A stretch of 33,877 nt of DNA from DASPUI01 sp035622995 (GCA_035622995.1 DASPUI010000209.1:1-33877), one strand, 5' to 3'; positions 23,268 to 31,404 are shown, numbered from the stretch's first letter. Program-made: numbers and translations. The notes: generated by a model from the letters alone, not told the origin.

Positions 23268-24412
23268 CCGGACTAAGTGAATTACCCCAAATTCTCGTGA
23301 TCGATGACGAAGTTGGTCCGCGCGAGAGTCTCCGCATGCTTTTGAAGCCGAACTATCATGTCCACACGGCTGATTGTGTTGAGGCGGGACTCAAGCTCCT
23401 AAAAGAAAAGCAGCCCGACACAATTGTTATGGACATTCGAATGCCCGGCATGACCGGAATCGAAGGTCTGCGAAAAATTCGCGAAATCGATCCTCATCTC
23501 TCGGTAATAATGCTGACCGGTTTTGGAGCGCTTGATACCGCAAAAGAGGCGCTGCGACTCGGCGCAAACGACTATATCAGCAAGCCGTTTGATGCGCACG
23601 AGATGCAGGAAGTAATCGGTCGCAACGTCGAACGGACCCGCGTTCACCGCACCAGTGAGCATGCGGCTGCCGAAATTAAAGAGCTCAACAATCGTCTTCT
23701 GAAAGAGCTCGCACAGAAGGAACGCCTTGCCTCACTTGGTCAGGCGTCTGCTGAATTTGTCCACGATTTGGGTAATCCCCTGACCATCGTCTGGGGCTAT
23801 GTTCAATTACTCGCCAAACGCCTCGAAAAGTCCGAGACGACTGATAATGGCCAGAATTCGACCTCGGTAAAAGAGCTAAACATTATCGAGCAAAACGTCC
23901 GCCTTTGCCGCGAGCTTCTCACCATGTGGCAAAGTTACGGCAGCGTTGAGGCGTCGCCGCCAAAAGCGATTTCGGTATCGGAAATTCTTCGCGAAGTCGT
24001 CAAGGGTCTTCAAGCAATGGCTACGCAAAGCGCGGTCAAGCTGAAGTCCACAATCTGTGAAGATCCTTGTACCCTGATGGGCGACGCGGTCCAGGTTCAA
24101 CGTGCGATCCAGAATGTCATCATCAATGGAATCCAGGCCGCTGCTGAGAAGAAGGGGCACGTGACAATTGAATGCACCCAGAAAGATTTTTACGTCGATC
24201 TCCGAGTAGAGGATGACGGCGTTGGGATCACGCCCGCGCAGATTAACCGGATTTTTGATCCCTACTTCACTACCAAGCAGGCGAAAAGCGGCACGGGGCT
24301 AGGGCTCTACATCGCCAAAAAGGTTATCGAAGATCACAACGGCTCGATCAAGGTCGAAAGCACCCCCAAAGTTGGGACGGTTTTCACGATTCGTTTGCCG
24401 CTTCAAAACTAG
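23264..24412 (+). CDS. Receiver-histidine kinase fusion
   Basis: From the ATG at 23264 the protein is 382 aa. A complete receiver comes first: D14/D15 in LVIDDEVGPR, acceptor D57 in TIVMDIRMPGMTG, Thr in IMLTGFG and K107 in DYISKPFD. A short coiled coil (about 130-155) leads to the kinase core with H167 in AEFVHDLGNPL, the N-box IQNVIINGIQAA, G1 VEDDGVGIT, IFDPYFTTK and GTGLGLYIAKK. There is no membrane or sensor domain, so input is probably a phosphoryl signal on the receiver, as in phosphorelay modulators. A GTG at 23240 adds eight residues and is less likely. It is divergent from the ketosynthase/kinase operon and lies 107 nt upstream of the LanB-like gene. Confidence 0.92.
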   Translation: MTGLSELPQILVIDDEVGPRESLRMLLKPNYHVHTADCVEAGLKLLKEKQPDTIVMDIRMPGMTGIEGLRKIREIDPHLSVIMLTGFGALDTAKEALRLGANDYISKPFDAHEMQEVIGRNVERTRVHRTSEHAAAEIKELNNRLLKELAQKERLASLGQASAEFVHDLGNPLTIVWGYVQLLAKRLEKSETTDNGQNSTSVKELNIIEQNVRLCRELLTMWQSYGSVEASPPKAISVSEILREVVKGLQAMATQSAVKLKSTICEDPCTLMGDAVQVQRAIQNVIINGIQAAAEKKGHVTIECTQKDFYVDLRVEDDGVGITPAQINRIFDPYFTTKQAKSGTGLGLYIAKKVIEDHNGSIKVESTPKVGTVFTIRLPLQN

Positions 24413-24519
24413 CGGCCGATCGCGCGGGTCGACCGAGAGCGATCAGCAGGGACCAGCAGTTCACCCAGGGCGCATCAGTTTCACTTGTCACGTCGCGCTC
24501 CATTCGGTTTCCTGAAGGT

Positions 24520-26931
24520 GTGCCTTCGGAATATCAGTTCGCGCCGATTTTCCTGATTCGGATGGCGGGCGTTCCGTTCGATCCGCTTGAACAATTAGCA
24601 ACCAAAGAAACCTCCGCCGCAGCGTGCGACCTTCTTGTCCGGCGAGAACAATTCGCGACGGCAAAAGCGAAAATTCGAGGGTTGCTGCGATTGGAGCGCA
24701 AACATTTGTCCAGAGAGCAATTGCGAACCTGGGATAAAGCGATCCGACAAGGAGTCGCCCCAGTCGTCGAGTCGCCCTCGAACCAGTTTCGTTTTTACTC
24801 GGAGGCGATCGAGAGGCTTGCTGCCGCTGAATCCAAATTGACGACGACGCTGAAGCAGGAACTGGAACAGAGCCGGTCTATGCTTGCATCTGCGGTCCAA
24901 GCGAATCTGCCGGCCTACCTGGCCTTCGCCAGTGGCAAGCTTGCTGATCGTTTGCTCCGGCAAGTCTCACTTCACGCACCGGTCTCTTCTCGAAACAAAG
25001 AGGCACGCGCTCACGAAAGGACTGCTGTTTTATACCTTCAGCGTGTTTGCGCAAAGAACGATTCATTGAGCGCGTTCGGTCCGTGCGCCTGGGGGACGGT
25101 AGCGTCGGACATTTCAGGAATCAGGCTGGCACCTAAACCGGGAATTTTGCAGAGACACTCTTTCCTGGAACGCTGGACTGCGCATGGCGCTGCCGCCGCG
25201 ATGAATATTGATCCCGAAGTTCGTTTAGAACTTGCGCCGCGAATTCATCCGAATGGAAGAATCGTCAACAGTCGTTTCTTGTTCACCGCCAGCAATGAGT
25301 CGATCGCGCTCGATCCAAAGACTTCGGAGATCTTGCGACGCTGCGACGGGAAGACGCCGGCGCACTTGTTGGGCGTCGAGATCGATTTTCTCGAAAAGCT
25401 TTCCCAGCAGAAGATGATTTGCTGGGAAACGGAAGTTCGCGCGCTCGATCCCCTTGCTTTTGAGACGCTGGTTCATGACGTTTCGGAATGGCGGGACGGA
25501 CCGGTTCGCAAACGGTGGCGGGAGTTGCTCGAACCGATTGCCAACCTGCCAGCCAAATTTCGTGAGACGCCAGACAGCGTGACTCGCATCCAAATCATGG
25601 ATGAGGCGCAGGCCCGCCTCGACCGGTTGGGGGTCCATCACTCGGCGTTAGGTCGTTCTCTTTACGCCGCCACTAACCCAATCGGCGAGGAATGTTTGCG
25701 TGAGGGGAATTTCGCCATTTCTGAGGACCTGATCAATGAGGTGGCGACCGAAGCGGCGCCGTGGGTCGATCTCTGGCGCGATTGCTATGCTTTTATCGCG
25801 ACGCGAGTAGCGGCCGGACTCCGGCGAGTTTTTGAGAGCGGGAAACGGGATGCTGTTCCCCTGCCAGCCTTCTTGCGCATGTGCGAGAATGCAAAACTGT
25901 CGCTAACGGGACCGGGAATGGTCGCTCTTGCGCACATCGCGTTCCAAGAGGTGAAAGCGACATTTCGAGAACTCATGAAGTCACACGCCGAGGAGGCCGA
26001 ATACCAGCTTACTCCGGAAGATTGCCATTTTGTCCGCCGAAACTTTGATTACGAGAAATTCGACGAATACACCTATCCATCCGCGGACTTGCAGTTGGCG
26101 GCAAAGTCAATCGACGCGGTCGCGCGCGGAAATTATCACTGGATCCTGGCCGAACTGCATCCTCCGGTGGCTCTTCTTCACCACGGATTTTATTGGTCGT
26201 GTCCGGACAAGCCCGCCTTGTCTGATGCTCTTACTCTTACTGTCTCGGGCAAGCCCAGTTTTTATTTCGGTTTCTCAGCCGCTGATTTTACCGCTACAAC
26301 GGCGGTGCGTTTTTTCGATGCCTTGCCGGATTTGAATTATTTTGTTGCACCACAGCGAGCGAATCCGAACTGGCGTGTGATTTCTCCGGCTGAAACGGAA
26401 GTCTACGTCGATTCAGCAACTGGTGACGTCTGTTTGCGCAAAGTGGGCGATCATCAATATCTGGGTTCCTTTGCGCGCGGTTGGCTGATCCCGCTCGGTT
26501 TTCATCCATTTCAATTCGGAATGGCGCCTCATATGCCGCGATTGCGCTGCGGGAAAGTAATTGTGCAACGGCGTGCCTGGACGATTACGCTGGACGATCT
26601 GGGCAAAGGTGATTTCACGGGCGTTTCGCGCGATTTGGTCTTGGCAATCGAACGACTGCGAGCGGCTCGCGATCTACCTCGGTTTGTTTACATTCGTCCA
26701 ACCGAACAAGCACTTCGTCGCAGCGGCGCGGAAGGCCGGGACAAGGATACCAAACCGGTCTTTGTCGACCTTGAAAGCTATCTGTTTCTCGAAATCTTTC
26801 ATCGCTGGCTGAGCAAAGCAGGAGAAGTCGAAGTAACCGAGATGCTTCCGGCGCCGGACCAGCTTCTTTGGCAGGAACAGGATGGACGGCGGACGTTTGA
26901 ATTGCGCACCTTGATTGTTCCACGCTCATGA
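24520..26931 (+). CDS. LanB-like lantibiotic dehydratase-family protein, glutamylation part only
   Basis: The 803-aa protein matches the Lant_dehydr_N family: N-terminal APIFLIRMAGVPFDP, the hallmark stretch ERTAVLYLQRVCAKN DSLSAFGPCAWGTV (about 167-195), and a C-terminal half ending in ARDLPRFVYIRP, DLESYLFLEIF and TEMLPAPDQL. Class I LanB enzymes use glutamyl-tRNA to activate Ser/Thr, then eliminate Glu in a separate C-terminal domain. That domain is not visible. Stand-alone relatives include PEARLs, which add amino acids to peptide ends using aminoacyl-tRNA, so a tRNA-dependent peptide ligase is one possibility. No LanC or precursor peptide is seen. The GTG start at 24520 is the first available in an otherwise open frame. 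The stop overlaps the parA start by 4 nt. Confidence 0.75.
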   Translation: MPSEYQFAPIFLIRMAGVPFDPLEQLATKETSAAACDLLVRREQFATAKAKIRGLLRLERKHLSREQLRTWDKAIRQGVAPVVESPSNQFRFYSEAIERLAAAESKLTTTLKQELEQSRSMLASAVQANLPAYLAFASGKLADRLLRQVSLHAPVSSRNKEARAHERTAVLYLQRVCAKNDSLSAFGPCAWGTVASDISGIRLAPKPGILQRHSFLERWTAHGAAAAMNIDPEVRLELAPRIHPNGRIVNSRFLFTASNESIALDPKTSEILRRCDGKTPAHLLGVEIDFLEKLSQQKMICWETEVRALDPLAFETLVHDVSEWRDGPVRKRWRELLEPIANLPAKFRETPDSVTRIQIMDEAQARLDRLGVHHSALGRSLYAATNPIGEECLREGNFAISEDLINEVATEAAPWVDLWRDCYAFIATRVAAGLRRVFESGKRDAVPLPAFLRMCENAKLSLTGPGMVALAHIAFQEVKATFRELMKSHAEEAEYQLTPEDCHFVRRNFDYEKFDEYTYPSADLQLAAKSIDAVARGNYHWILAELHPPVALLHHGFYWSCPDKPALSDALTLTVSGKPSFYFGFSAADFTATTAVRFFDALPDLNYFVAPQRANPNWRVISPAETEVYVDSATGDVCLRKVGDHQYLGSFARGWLIPLGFHPFQFGMAPHMPRLRCGKVIVQRRAWTITLDDLGKGDFTGVSRDLVLAIERLRAARDLPRFVYIRPTEQALRRSGAEGRDKDTKPVFVDLESYLFLEIFHRWLSKAGEVEVTEMLPAPDQLLWQEQDGRRTFELRTLIVPRS

Positions 26932-27746
26932 AAATAGTTGCGATTGCCAATCAAAAAGGCGGCGTCGGCAAGACGACGACCGCAGTCAACTTGAGCGTGG
27001 CGCTGGCTGAAAAGGGTTTGCGCGTATTGCTGGTCGATCTGGATCCGCAAGGCAATGCGACCAGTTCGCTCGGCATGCAGGAGGTTGCATCTGAGAGTAT
27101 CTACGATTCCCTGTTGGGCGGTGTTTCCGTGACGGAGAGAGTTTTGCCGACGCGGATTAACAACCTGTTTCTTGTTCCGGCCGATCTCGAGCTGGCTGGG
27201 GCGGAAGTTGAGGTCGCGCGAATGAGCGACCATCTCACGCGACTCGCGCAGGCGTTGGCGATCTTTCGGACGGACGAAACATTCGATTTCATTCTGCTCG
27301 ATTGTCCGCCTTCGTTAGGCATTCTCATGACCAACGCGCTTGCTGCCGCCGATGAAATCCTTTCGCCAATTCAATGCGAATACTTTGCCCTCGAAGGACT
27401 GGTGAAAATCGTGCGCGTGGTCGAGCAAGTGCGCGAGTCGGGAGCGAACGATCGAGTTGAAATTGGCGGCATCCTGATGACGATGTTCGACAGTCGAACC
27501 AATCTCAGCACACAAGTGGTTGCCGAAGTGCGTCGACATTTCGGCGACCGCGTTTATAAAATGGTGATTCCGCGCAGCGTCCGCTTGAGCGAGGCGCCCA
27601 GCTTTGCGAAATCGATCCTCGAACACGACCCGCACGGCGCGGGGGCCTACGCCTATCGTGCGTTCGCGCGAGAGTTTCTCAGACGGCAGTCGCCGACAAC
27701 CATTGCTCGCGGACCTGAGCAAAAACCTGCGTCGGAAAAGTCTTAA
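26928..27746 (+). CDS. ParA/Soj-family ATPase without adjacent ParB
   Basis: The 272-aa protein is a classic small ParA: deviant Walker A KGGVGKTTT (K10 and K15), VDLDPQGNATSSLG (Walker A'), LLDCPPSLGILMTNA (Walker B) and the RSVRLSEAPSF motif typical of chromosomal Soj. It binds DNA non-specifically as an ATP dimer and drives segregation or positioning of chromosomes, plasmids or protein cargo. There is no N-terminal DNA-binding domain. No parB or parS-like cluster follows; the next gene is a convergent GNAT. The ATG overlaps the LanB-like stop (ATGA), so the two are translationally coupled, an unusual pair. ParB may be encoded elsewhere. Confidence 0.93.
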   Translation: MKIVAIANQKGGVGKTTTAVNLSVALAEKGLRVLLVDLDPQGNATSSLGMQEVASESIYDSLLGGVSVTERVLPTRINNLFLVPADLELAGAEVEVARMSDHLTRLAQALAIFRTDETFDFILLDCPPSLGILMTNALAAADEILSPIQCEYFALEGLVKIVRVVEQVRESGANDRVEIGGILMTMFDSRTNLSTQVVAEVRRHFGDRVYKMVIPRSVRLSEAPSFAKSILEHDPHGAGAYAYRAFAREFLRRQSPTTIARGPEQKPASEKS

Positions 27747-28206
27747 AGACGGTAGCGCGCTCGAAACGGAGGCCAACTTTTTCCGCAACGCGACGGGAGG
27801 GAGCGTTTCGAGGATGAATCAGTGAAATCACGCGCGGCAATTTCAAATCGCGAAAGGCGTGATCGCGTACGGCCGATGCAGCCTCGGTCGCAATTCCTTG
27901 ATTCCAATAATCGGGATGCAATCGATAGCCGATCTCAATTTCGTCGGCCCCATCGACTTGTTGGTGGAAAAAACCACAGTAACCGACCAGCAGTTCGCCT
28001 GATCGAACAATGACGGCAAACTGAGATGGTGATCCTTCGCGGTCCCAATCCAAAATCTTGTCGAGAAATATTTTTGTCTTTTGGCGATCGTAAACGCCTA
28101 GAGAAAACCGCATGAAATCCGGATTCGCCATTAACTTCTCCAGAATATCGACATCTTCTTCATGGAACGGGCGAAGAATCAATCGCGCGGTTTCGAGAAC
28201 GGCCAT
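27679..28206 (-). CDS. GNAT N-acetyltransferase (RimJ/RimL type)
   Basis: From the ATG at 28206 the protein is 175 aa with a GNAT fold of the RimJ/RimL group: LETARLILRPFHEEDVDIL at the N-terminus, IEIGYRLHPDYWNQGIATEA as the acetyl-CoA pyrophosphate loop (motif A) and LIHPRNAPSRRVAEKVGLRF (motif B). The family acetylates protein N-termini or small amines and antibiotics; the substrate is unknown. A nearby ATG at 28215 is an alternative start, and the longer frame to 28341 is not supported. Its last 68 nt overlap the end of parA on the other strand. Confidence 0.88.
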   Translation of the reverse strand: MAVLETARLILRPFHEEDVDILEKLMANPDFMRFSLGVYDRQKTKIFLDKILDWDREGSPSQFAVIVRSGELLVGYCGFFHQQVDGADEIEIGYRLHPDYWNQGIATEAASAVRDHAFRDLKLPRVISLIHPRNAPSRRVAEKVGLRFERATVFKTFPTQVFAQVREQWLSATAV

Positions 28207-28252
28207 CGAATTCATCCAAGACGAACTGGCCGTAAGTTGCGATTCATAACTG

Positions 28253-28891
28253 ATGAGCGTCGACCGTGAATATGCACGACTCGCAACTCCGCCTGACACC
28301 TCCAATTGGTCGTCGTTGCGCGATGCCGCGCGCGAATGCACAGCCTGCCCCCTTTATAAAAATGCCACGCAAACTGTTTTTGGTGAGGGTCCTAGACATG
28401 CGTCCATGATGCTAATCGGCGAGCAACCGGGCGATCAGGAAGATGTTGCGGGCAAACCGTTTGTTGGACCAGCCGGACAAATTATGAATCGTGCCTTGGA
28501 AGAGGCGGGCATCGATCGCGCGAAGGTCTACGTGACTAACGCGGTGAAGCATTTCAAATGGGAGCCGCGGGGGAAACGTAGGATTCATCAAAAGCCAAAC
28601 TCACGCGAGATCGCCGCCTGCCGTCCCTGGTTGGAAGCAGAACTGCGACTCGTTAGGCCAAGGCTCGTCGTCGCGATGGGCGCGACAGCAGGGCAAACAC
28701 TCTTCGGTCCGTCCTTCCGGGTCACGCGCGACCGGGGAAAAGTATTATCGTCAAAATTCGGTCCAAAAATCGTGGCTACGGTTCATCCCTCTTCGCTTCT
28801 GCGACAGCCGGATGAGGAGGCGAGAGAGCGCGAATATAGGAATTTCGTGGCGGATCTGCGAGTTGCGCTCAAAGCCGCGAACGAAGGATGA
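28253..28891 (+). CDS. UdgX-family uracil-DNA glycosylase that cross-links uracil sites
   Basis: The 212-aa protein shows the UdgX signature: Fe-S cysteines in ECTACPLY (C29, C32) and ACRPW, the catalytic motif GEQPGDQEDVAGKPFVGPAG, and the R-loop GKRRIHQKP with H112, equivalent to the His that bonds covalently to the deoxyribose after uracil excision in Mycobacterium smegmatis UdgX. ATVHPSSLLR is the second motif. UdgX is therefore expected to excise uracil from DNA and stay covalently bound. The start at 28253 lies 46 nt from the divergent GNAT start. The stop forms ATGA with the start of a 59-codon ORF. Confidence 0.93.
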   Translation: MSVDREYARLATPPDTSNWSSLRDAARECTACPLYKNATQTVFGEGPRHASMMLIGEQPGDQEDVAGKPFVGPAGQIMNRALEEAGIDRAKVYVTNAVKHFKWEPRGKRRIHQKPNSREIAACRPWLEAELRLVRPRLVVAMGATAGQTLFGPSFRVTRDRGKVLSSKFGPKIVATVHPSSLLRQPDEEAREREYRNFVADLRVALKAANEG

Positions 28892-29067
28892 GGGTTTGGC
28901 GCAACCAAAACCACCCGTGTCTCCGAGCGGGCCGTCACTTTGTTAAACCTGCATCTCGCGTCCGGGTCTCGAACCCAGCGGAACAGTCTTGCCTTCTGGC
29001 CGAGTTCATAAATGATGAGGTGGTTACGCGCCAGCCCGGGCGCCCCAACCCTGAGAAACGTTCATGA
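28888..29067 (+). CDS. 59-aa ORF bridging UdgX and CHAD genes
   Basis: ATG at 28888 overlaps the UdgX TGA (ATGA), and its own TGA overlaps the CHAD ATG (ATGA at 29064-29067). The 59-residue product starts MRVWRNQNHPCLRAGRHFVK and is basic, with Arg/Pro-rich ends and an acidic middle (AEFINDE). I recognise no family. It fills the gap that would otherwise separate two coupled genes. The sense strand contains a T-arm-like sequence on the complement, so a structured RNA or chance frame is possible. Double ATGA coupling makes a real gene somewhat more likely than not. Confidence 0.45.
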   Translation: MRVWRNQNHPCLRAGRHFVKPASRVRVSNPAEQSCLLAEFINDEVVTRQPGRPNPEKRS

Positions 29068-30047
29068 GCTATCAACTGCGACGGGAAGAACATCCCGGCG
29101 AAAGCCTGCGGCGAATTTGCCGAAAGCAGGTGGAACTCGCGCTTGCCATCGCCAAGAATGAAAAGGAAGTGAAAGACACGCCTGTTCACGAAACCCGAAA
29201 GCATTTGAAGAAGGCGCGCGCGGTCCTGCGTTTGGTTCGTAAGGAAATTGGCCGCGGTTTGTTCAAGAAACAGGACCACGCGTTGCGCGATGTTGGTCGG
29301 ATGATTTCCGAGATTCGCGATGCAGAAGTGCGCCTGCAAACGGTGCGCGAGCTGCAAAACGCTACCCGACGCCAACGGCGGCGGAGTTTTGAAAAGCTTG
29401 AGGAAATTCTGATGCTTGAACTCGAAAATTTCGTTGCCGCCTTCGCCGAATGGCAGGGCCAGGCAATCCCGATTTTAGAGCGGGTGCGCGACGAGATCAG
29501 TTGCTGGCCAATCGATCAGCTGGGTTTCGAACAATTCCGGCGGGCTGTGCAGTCAACCTACAAACGCGGCCGAAATGCTTTGTCTGAAGCAAAACGCACT
29601 CGTACGACCGACAGTTTCCACATGTTTCGTCGAGAAGCGAAACAGCTGGGATATCAGCTACGGATTCTGCGTCCGACCAACAGTGTGGTGCTCAAAAGTC
29701 TAAGCGATGATCTCGGAGCGCTTGGCGATCTGCTCGGTCGTGCGCATGATTTAAGTTTTCTGGCTGACCGGTTACGTCAGGAGCCCGAGCGGGCTGCTTG
29801 GCAGCGCGAAGGCCGGCAATTGCTCGCGGTGATCGAAGCCAGCCAATCGGACTTGCAACGCGGCGCGGCCGATCTAGCTGAACGATTTTACGTGGAACGC
29901 CCGCGCGATTTCGGTGCTCGGGTCACTGCCTGGCTGAAGGAGTGGTCGGGGGAGGAAAGCTCATCAGTGGCAGATGTTCTGGCCGATCCGAGTATCTTAA
30001 CGACCCGGCCAAAGGGCTCCCACTCGCCGCGCAAAGCGGTTGCTTAA
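29064..30047 (+). CDS. CHAD-domain protein
   Basis: The 327-aa protein is a helical CHAD domain (conserved histidine alpha-helical domain). It has the N-terminal motif VHETRKHLKKARAVLRLVR (about 41-60), the second-repeat analogue FHMFRREAKQLGYQLRILRP, and LGALGDLLGRAHDL in the second half. His and Arg/Lys form a basic pore; CHAD proteins bind polyphosphate or other polyanions and localise to polyP granules. No CYTH/triphosphatase domain is fused. The C-terminus is Ser/Arg-rich. It may work with UdgX or the 59-aa ORF, but coupling is the only evidence. Its stop lies 5 nt from the convergent gene. Confidence 0.9.
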   Translation: MSYQLRREEHPGESLRRICRKQVELALAIAKNEKEVKDTPVHETRKHLKKARAVLRLVRKEIGRGLFKKQDHALRDVGRMISEIRDAEVRLQTVRELQNATRRQRRRSFEKLEEILMLELENFVAAFAEWQGQAIPILERVRDEISCWPIDQLGFEQFRRAVQSTYKRGRNALSEAKRTRTTDSFHMFRREAKQLGYQLRILRPTNSVVLKSLSDDLGALGDLLGRAHDLSFLADRLRQEPERAAWQREGRQLLAVIEASQSDLQRGAADLAERFYVERPRDFGARVTAWLKEWSGEESSSVADVLADPSILTTRPKGSHSPRKAVA

Positions 30048-30052
30048 AATCG

Positions 30053-30379
30053 CTATTTGTTGCGCGGATCTGCGTGGGTCGCGGCATAAACTTCATCGAC
30101 CAACATATCGATCTTGCGCAAATCTTTGCGCCGGCCTTTTTCCGGCTTCAGTTTGCGTTTGCGCAACATGATCGTGAGATCGCGAATTTCGGAAAGACGA
30201 TCGCCCGAAAATTTTTCAATGTCGTCGTAAGACGCGATTTTCTTTGCGCTTGCCGCCAGGGCCTTTTCCAGACGCTCAGTATAGGCATTCACCGTCGCTC
30301 GCATTTCCCGCCGCAAGCTCAACAATTCAACGGCCAGCATTCTTGCGGGACCGGACTTGTCGACTGCCTTTTTCTTCAT
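30053..30379 (-). CDS. Small basic helical protein coupled to LpxH-like gene
   Basis: The ATG at 30379 gives 108 aa (MKKKAVDKSGPARMLAVELL) with long amphipathic helices and many Lys/Arg (TIMLRKRKLKPEKGRRKDLR); no membrane segment or catalytic motif is visible. It could be a coiled-coil or nucleic-acid-binding adaptor. The ATG overlaps the metallophosphoesterase stop by 4 nt (30376-30379), so translation is coupled. A frame extending to 30505 lies inside the metallophosphoesterase and is rejected. I do not recognise the family. Confidence 0.55.
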   Translation of the reverse strand: MKKKAVDKSGPARMLAVELLSLRREMRATVNAYTERLEKALAASAKKIASYDDIEKFSGDRLSEIRDLTIMLRKRKLKPEKGRRKDLRKIDMLVDEVYAATHADPRNK

Positions 30380-31209
30380 GAGCCCGAAGCAACCAGCTCG
30401 CGATGTCGCGAGACTCGCCTGGTCGTTTGCGTTCGGGGAAGATAACTCACGATTTCGATTTTGCCGGTATAATCTTCGACCAAGGCGGAGCAAGTCTCGA
30501 CCCAATCACCGCAATTGTAATAGGTCACGTCTCCAATTTGACGGATTGATACACTGTGGATGTGGCCGCACAAAACGACGTCGACGTTAAATTTTTTAGC
30601 GTAATGAACAACTGCTTCCTCAAATTTTCCGATGAAACTGACCGCGTCCTTGACGCGTTTCTTGGCGTAGGCGCTAAGCGACCAGTAACCGAGGCCAAAG
30701 TGCCGGCGGACAAAATTGATCAAAGGATTCAACGAGAGCAGGAACTGGTAGCCAACGTCTCCGACGAAGGCCAGCCATCTTACATTTTGCACGACCGTAT
30801 CGAGTTCGTGGCCATGAATGATCAGCATCCGCCGCTGGTCGGCCAGTCGATAAATGGCATGTTTTTGCACGACGATATTTCCGTAGCCGCCGAAGAATCC
30901 GCTCATCATCTCATCGTGATTGCCCGGAATGTAAACGACGCGCGTTCCTTTTCGCGCTTTTCGAAGAATTTTCTGAATGACGTCGTTATGTTCCTGCGGC
31001 CAGTAACGTCCTCGACGCAACGACCAGATATCGATCAGGTCGCCGACCACAAATAGTGTTTCAAATTCGTAATCACGCAAAAACGCGATCATGTCCGACG
31101 CTTTTGCCCCTCGCGTGCCAAGATGCAGGTCGGAGATCCAGGCCGTTCGAACCCGTTTCGAACCCATTTGATCGTAAGAAGACTGGGACGAGTGAGGCGG
31201 GGAGTCCAT
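30376..31209 (-). CDS. UDP-2,3-diacylglucosamine pyrophosphatase-like metallophosphoesterase (LpxH family)
   Basis: The 277-aa protein carries all calcineurin-like motifs: ISDLHLGTRG (D27, H29), VVGDLIDIWSLRRG, PGNHDEM, IIHGHELD and LCGHIHS. Spacing and the DIW sequence fit the LpxH-type group, which cleaves UDP-2,3-diacyl-GlcN to lipid X in lipid A synthesis. A hydrophobic stretch (GYQFLLSLNPLINFVRR) may touch the membrane. A second LpxD-pathway gene in the window supports this, but other phosphoesterases share the motifs. ATG at 31209 is used; ATG at 31167 is an alternative. A roughly 315-nt palindrome-rich region lies upstream. Confidence 0.83.
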   Translation of the reverse strand: MDSPPHSSQSSYDQMGSKRVRTAWISDLHLGTRGAKASDMIAFLRDYEFETLFVVGDLIDIWSLRRGRYWPQEHNDVIQKILRKARKGTRVVYIPGNHDEMMSGFFGGYGNIVVQKHAIYRLADQRRMLIIHGHELDTVVQNVRWLAFVGDVGYQFLLSLNPLINFVRRHFGLGYWSLSAYAKKRVKDAVSFIGKFEEAVVHYAKKFNVDVVLCGHIHSVSIRQIGDVTYYNCGDWVETCSALVEDYTGKIEIVSYLPRTQTTRRVSRHRELVASGS

Positions 31210-31300
31210 TGTCGATTCTACGGACTCGTTGGCGATTGCTAATGAATCAGCGGTAATAGACAGCTTGCTGAAGCCATACGGTGCTCGGCCAAACGAGTCA

Positions 31301-31328
31301 TGTTACAGATCGTGACTTTTTCGTAACA
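31301..31328. promoter_or_regulatory. TGTTAC...GTAACA inverted repeat
   Basis: TGTTAC (31301-31306) and GTAACA (31323-31328) are inverted hexamers 16 nt apart, 92-119 nt upstream of the LpxH-like ATG. This spacing fits a dimer binding two helix turns apart. It may be chance. Confidence 0.25.
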
Positions 31329-31374
31329 ATCGGGTGACATTGCTTCGTTCAACGCTGTCGGTGCTAACAGCCAG

Positions 31375-31404
31375 GCGCCCGGACTGCGATTGCAGTCCGG
31401 GCGC
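31375..31404. repeat. Perfect 13-bp GC-rich hairpin
   Basis: GCGCCCGGACTGC (31375-31387) pairs with GCAGTCCGGGCGC (31392-31404) around GATT. This is the strongest hairpin seen in the window. No U tract follows on either strand, so it is not a standard intrinsic terminator. It may stop or attenuate readthrough from the formate dehydrogenase operon, or be a dispersed repeat. Confidence 0.6.

Noticed and set aside
24520..27746. Complete lanthipeptide biosynthetic cluster
   Set aside because: No precursor peptide, LanC cyclase, elimination domain, protease or exporter is visible nearby.
28962..28978. tRNA T-arm-like sequence on the minus strand (CTGGGTTCGAGACCCGG)
   Set aside because: No matching acceptor, D-arm or anticodon arm could be built around it, so I do not call a tRNA; it may be chance or a degraded tRNA.
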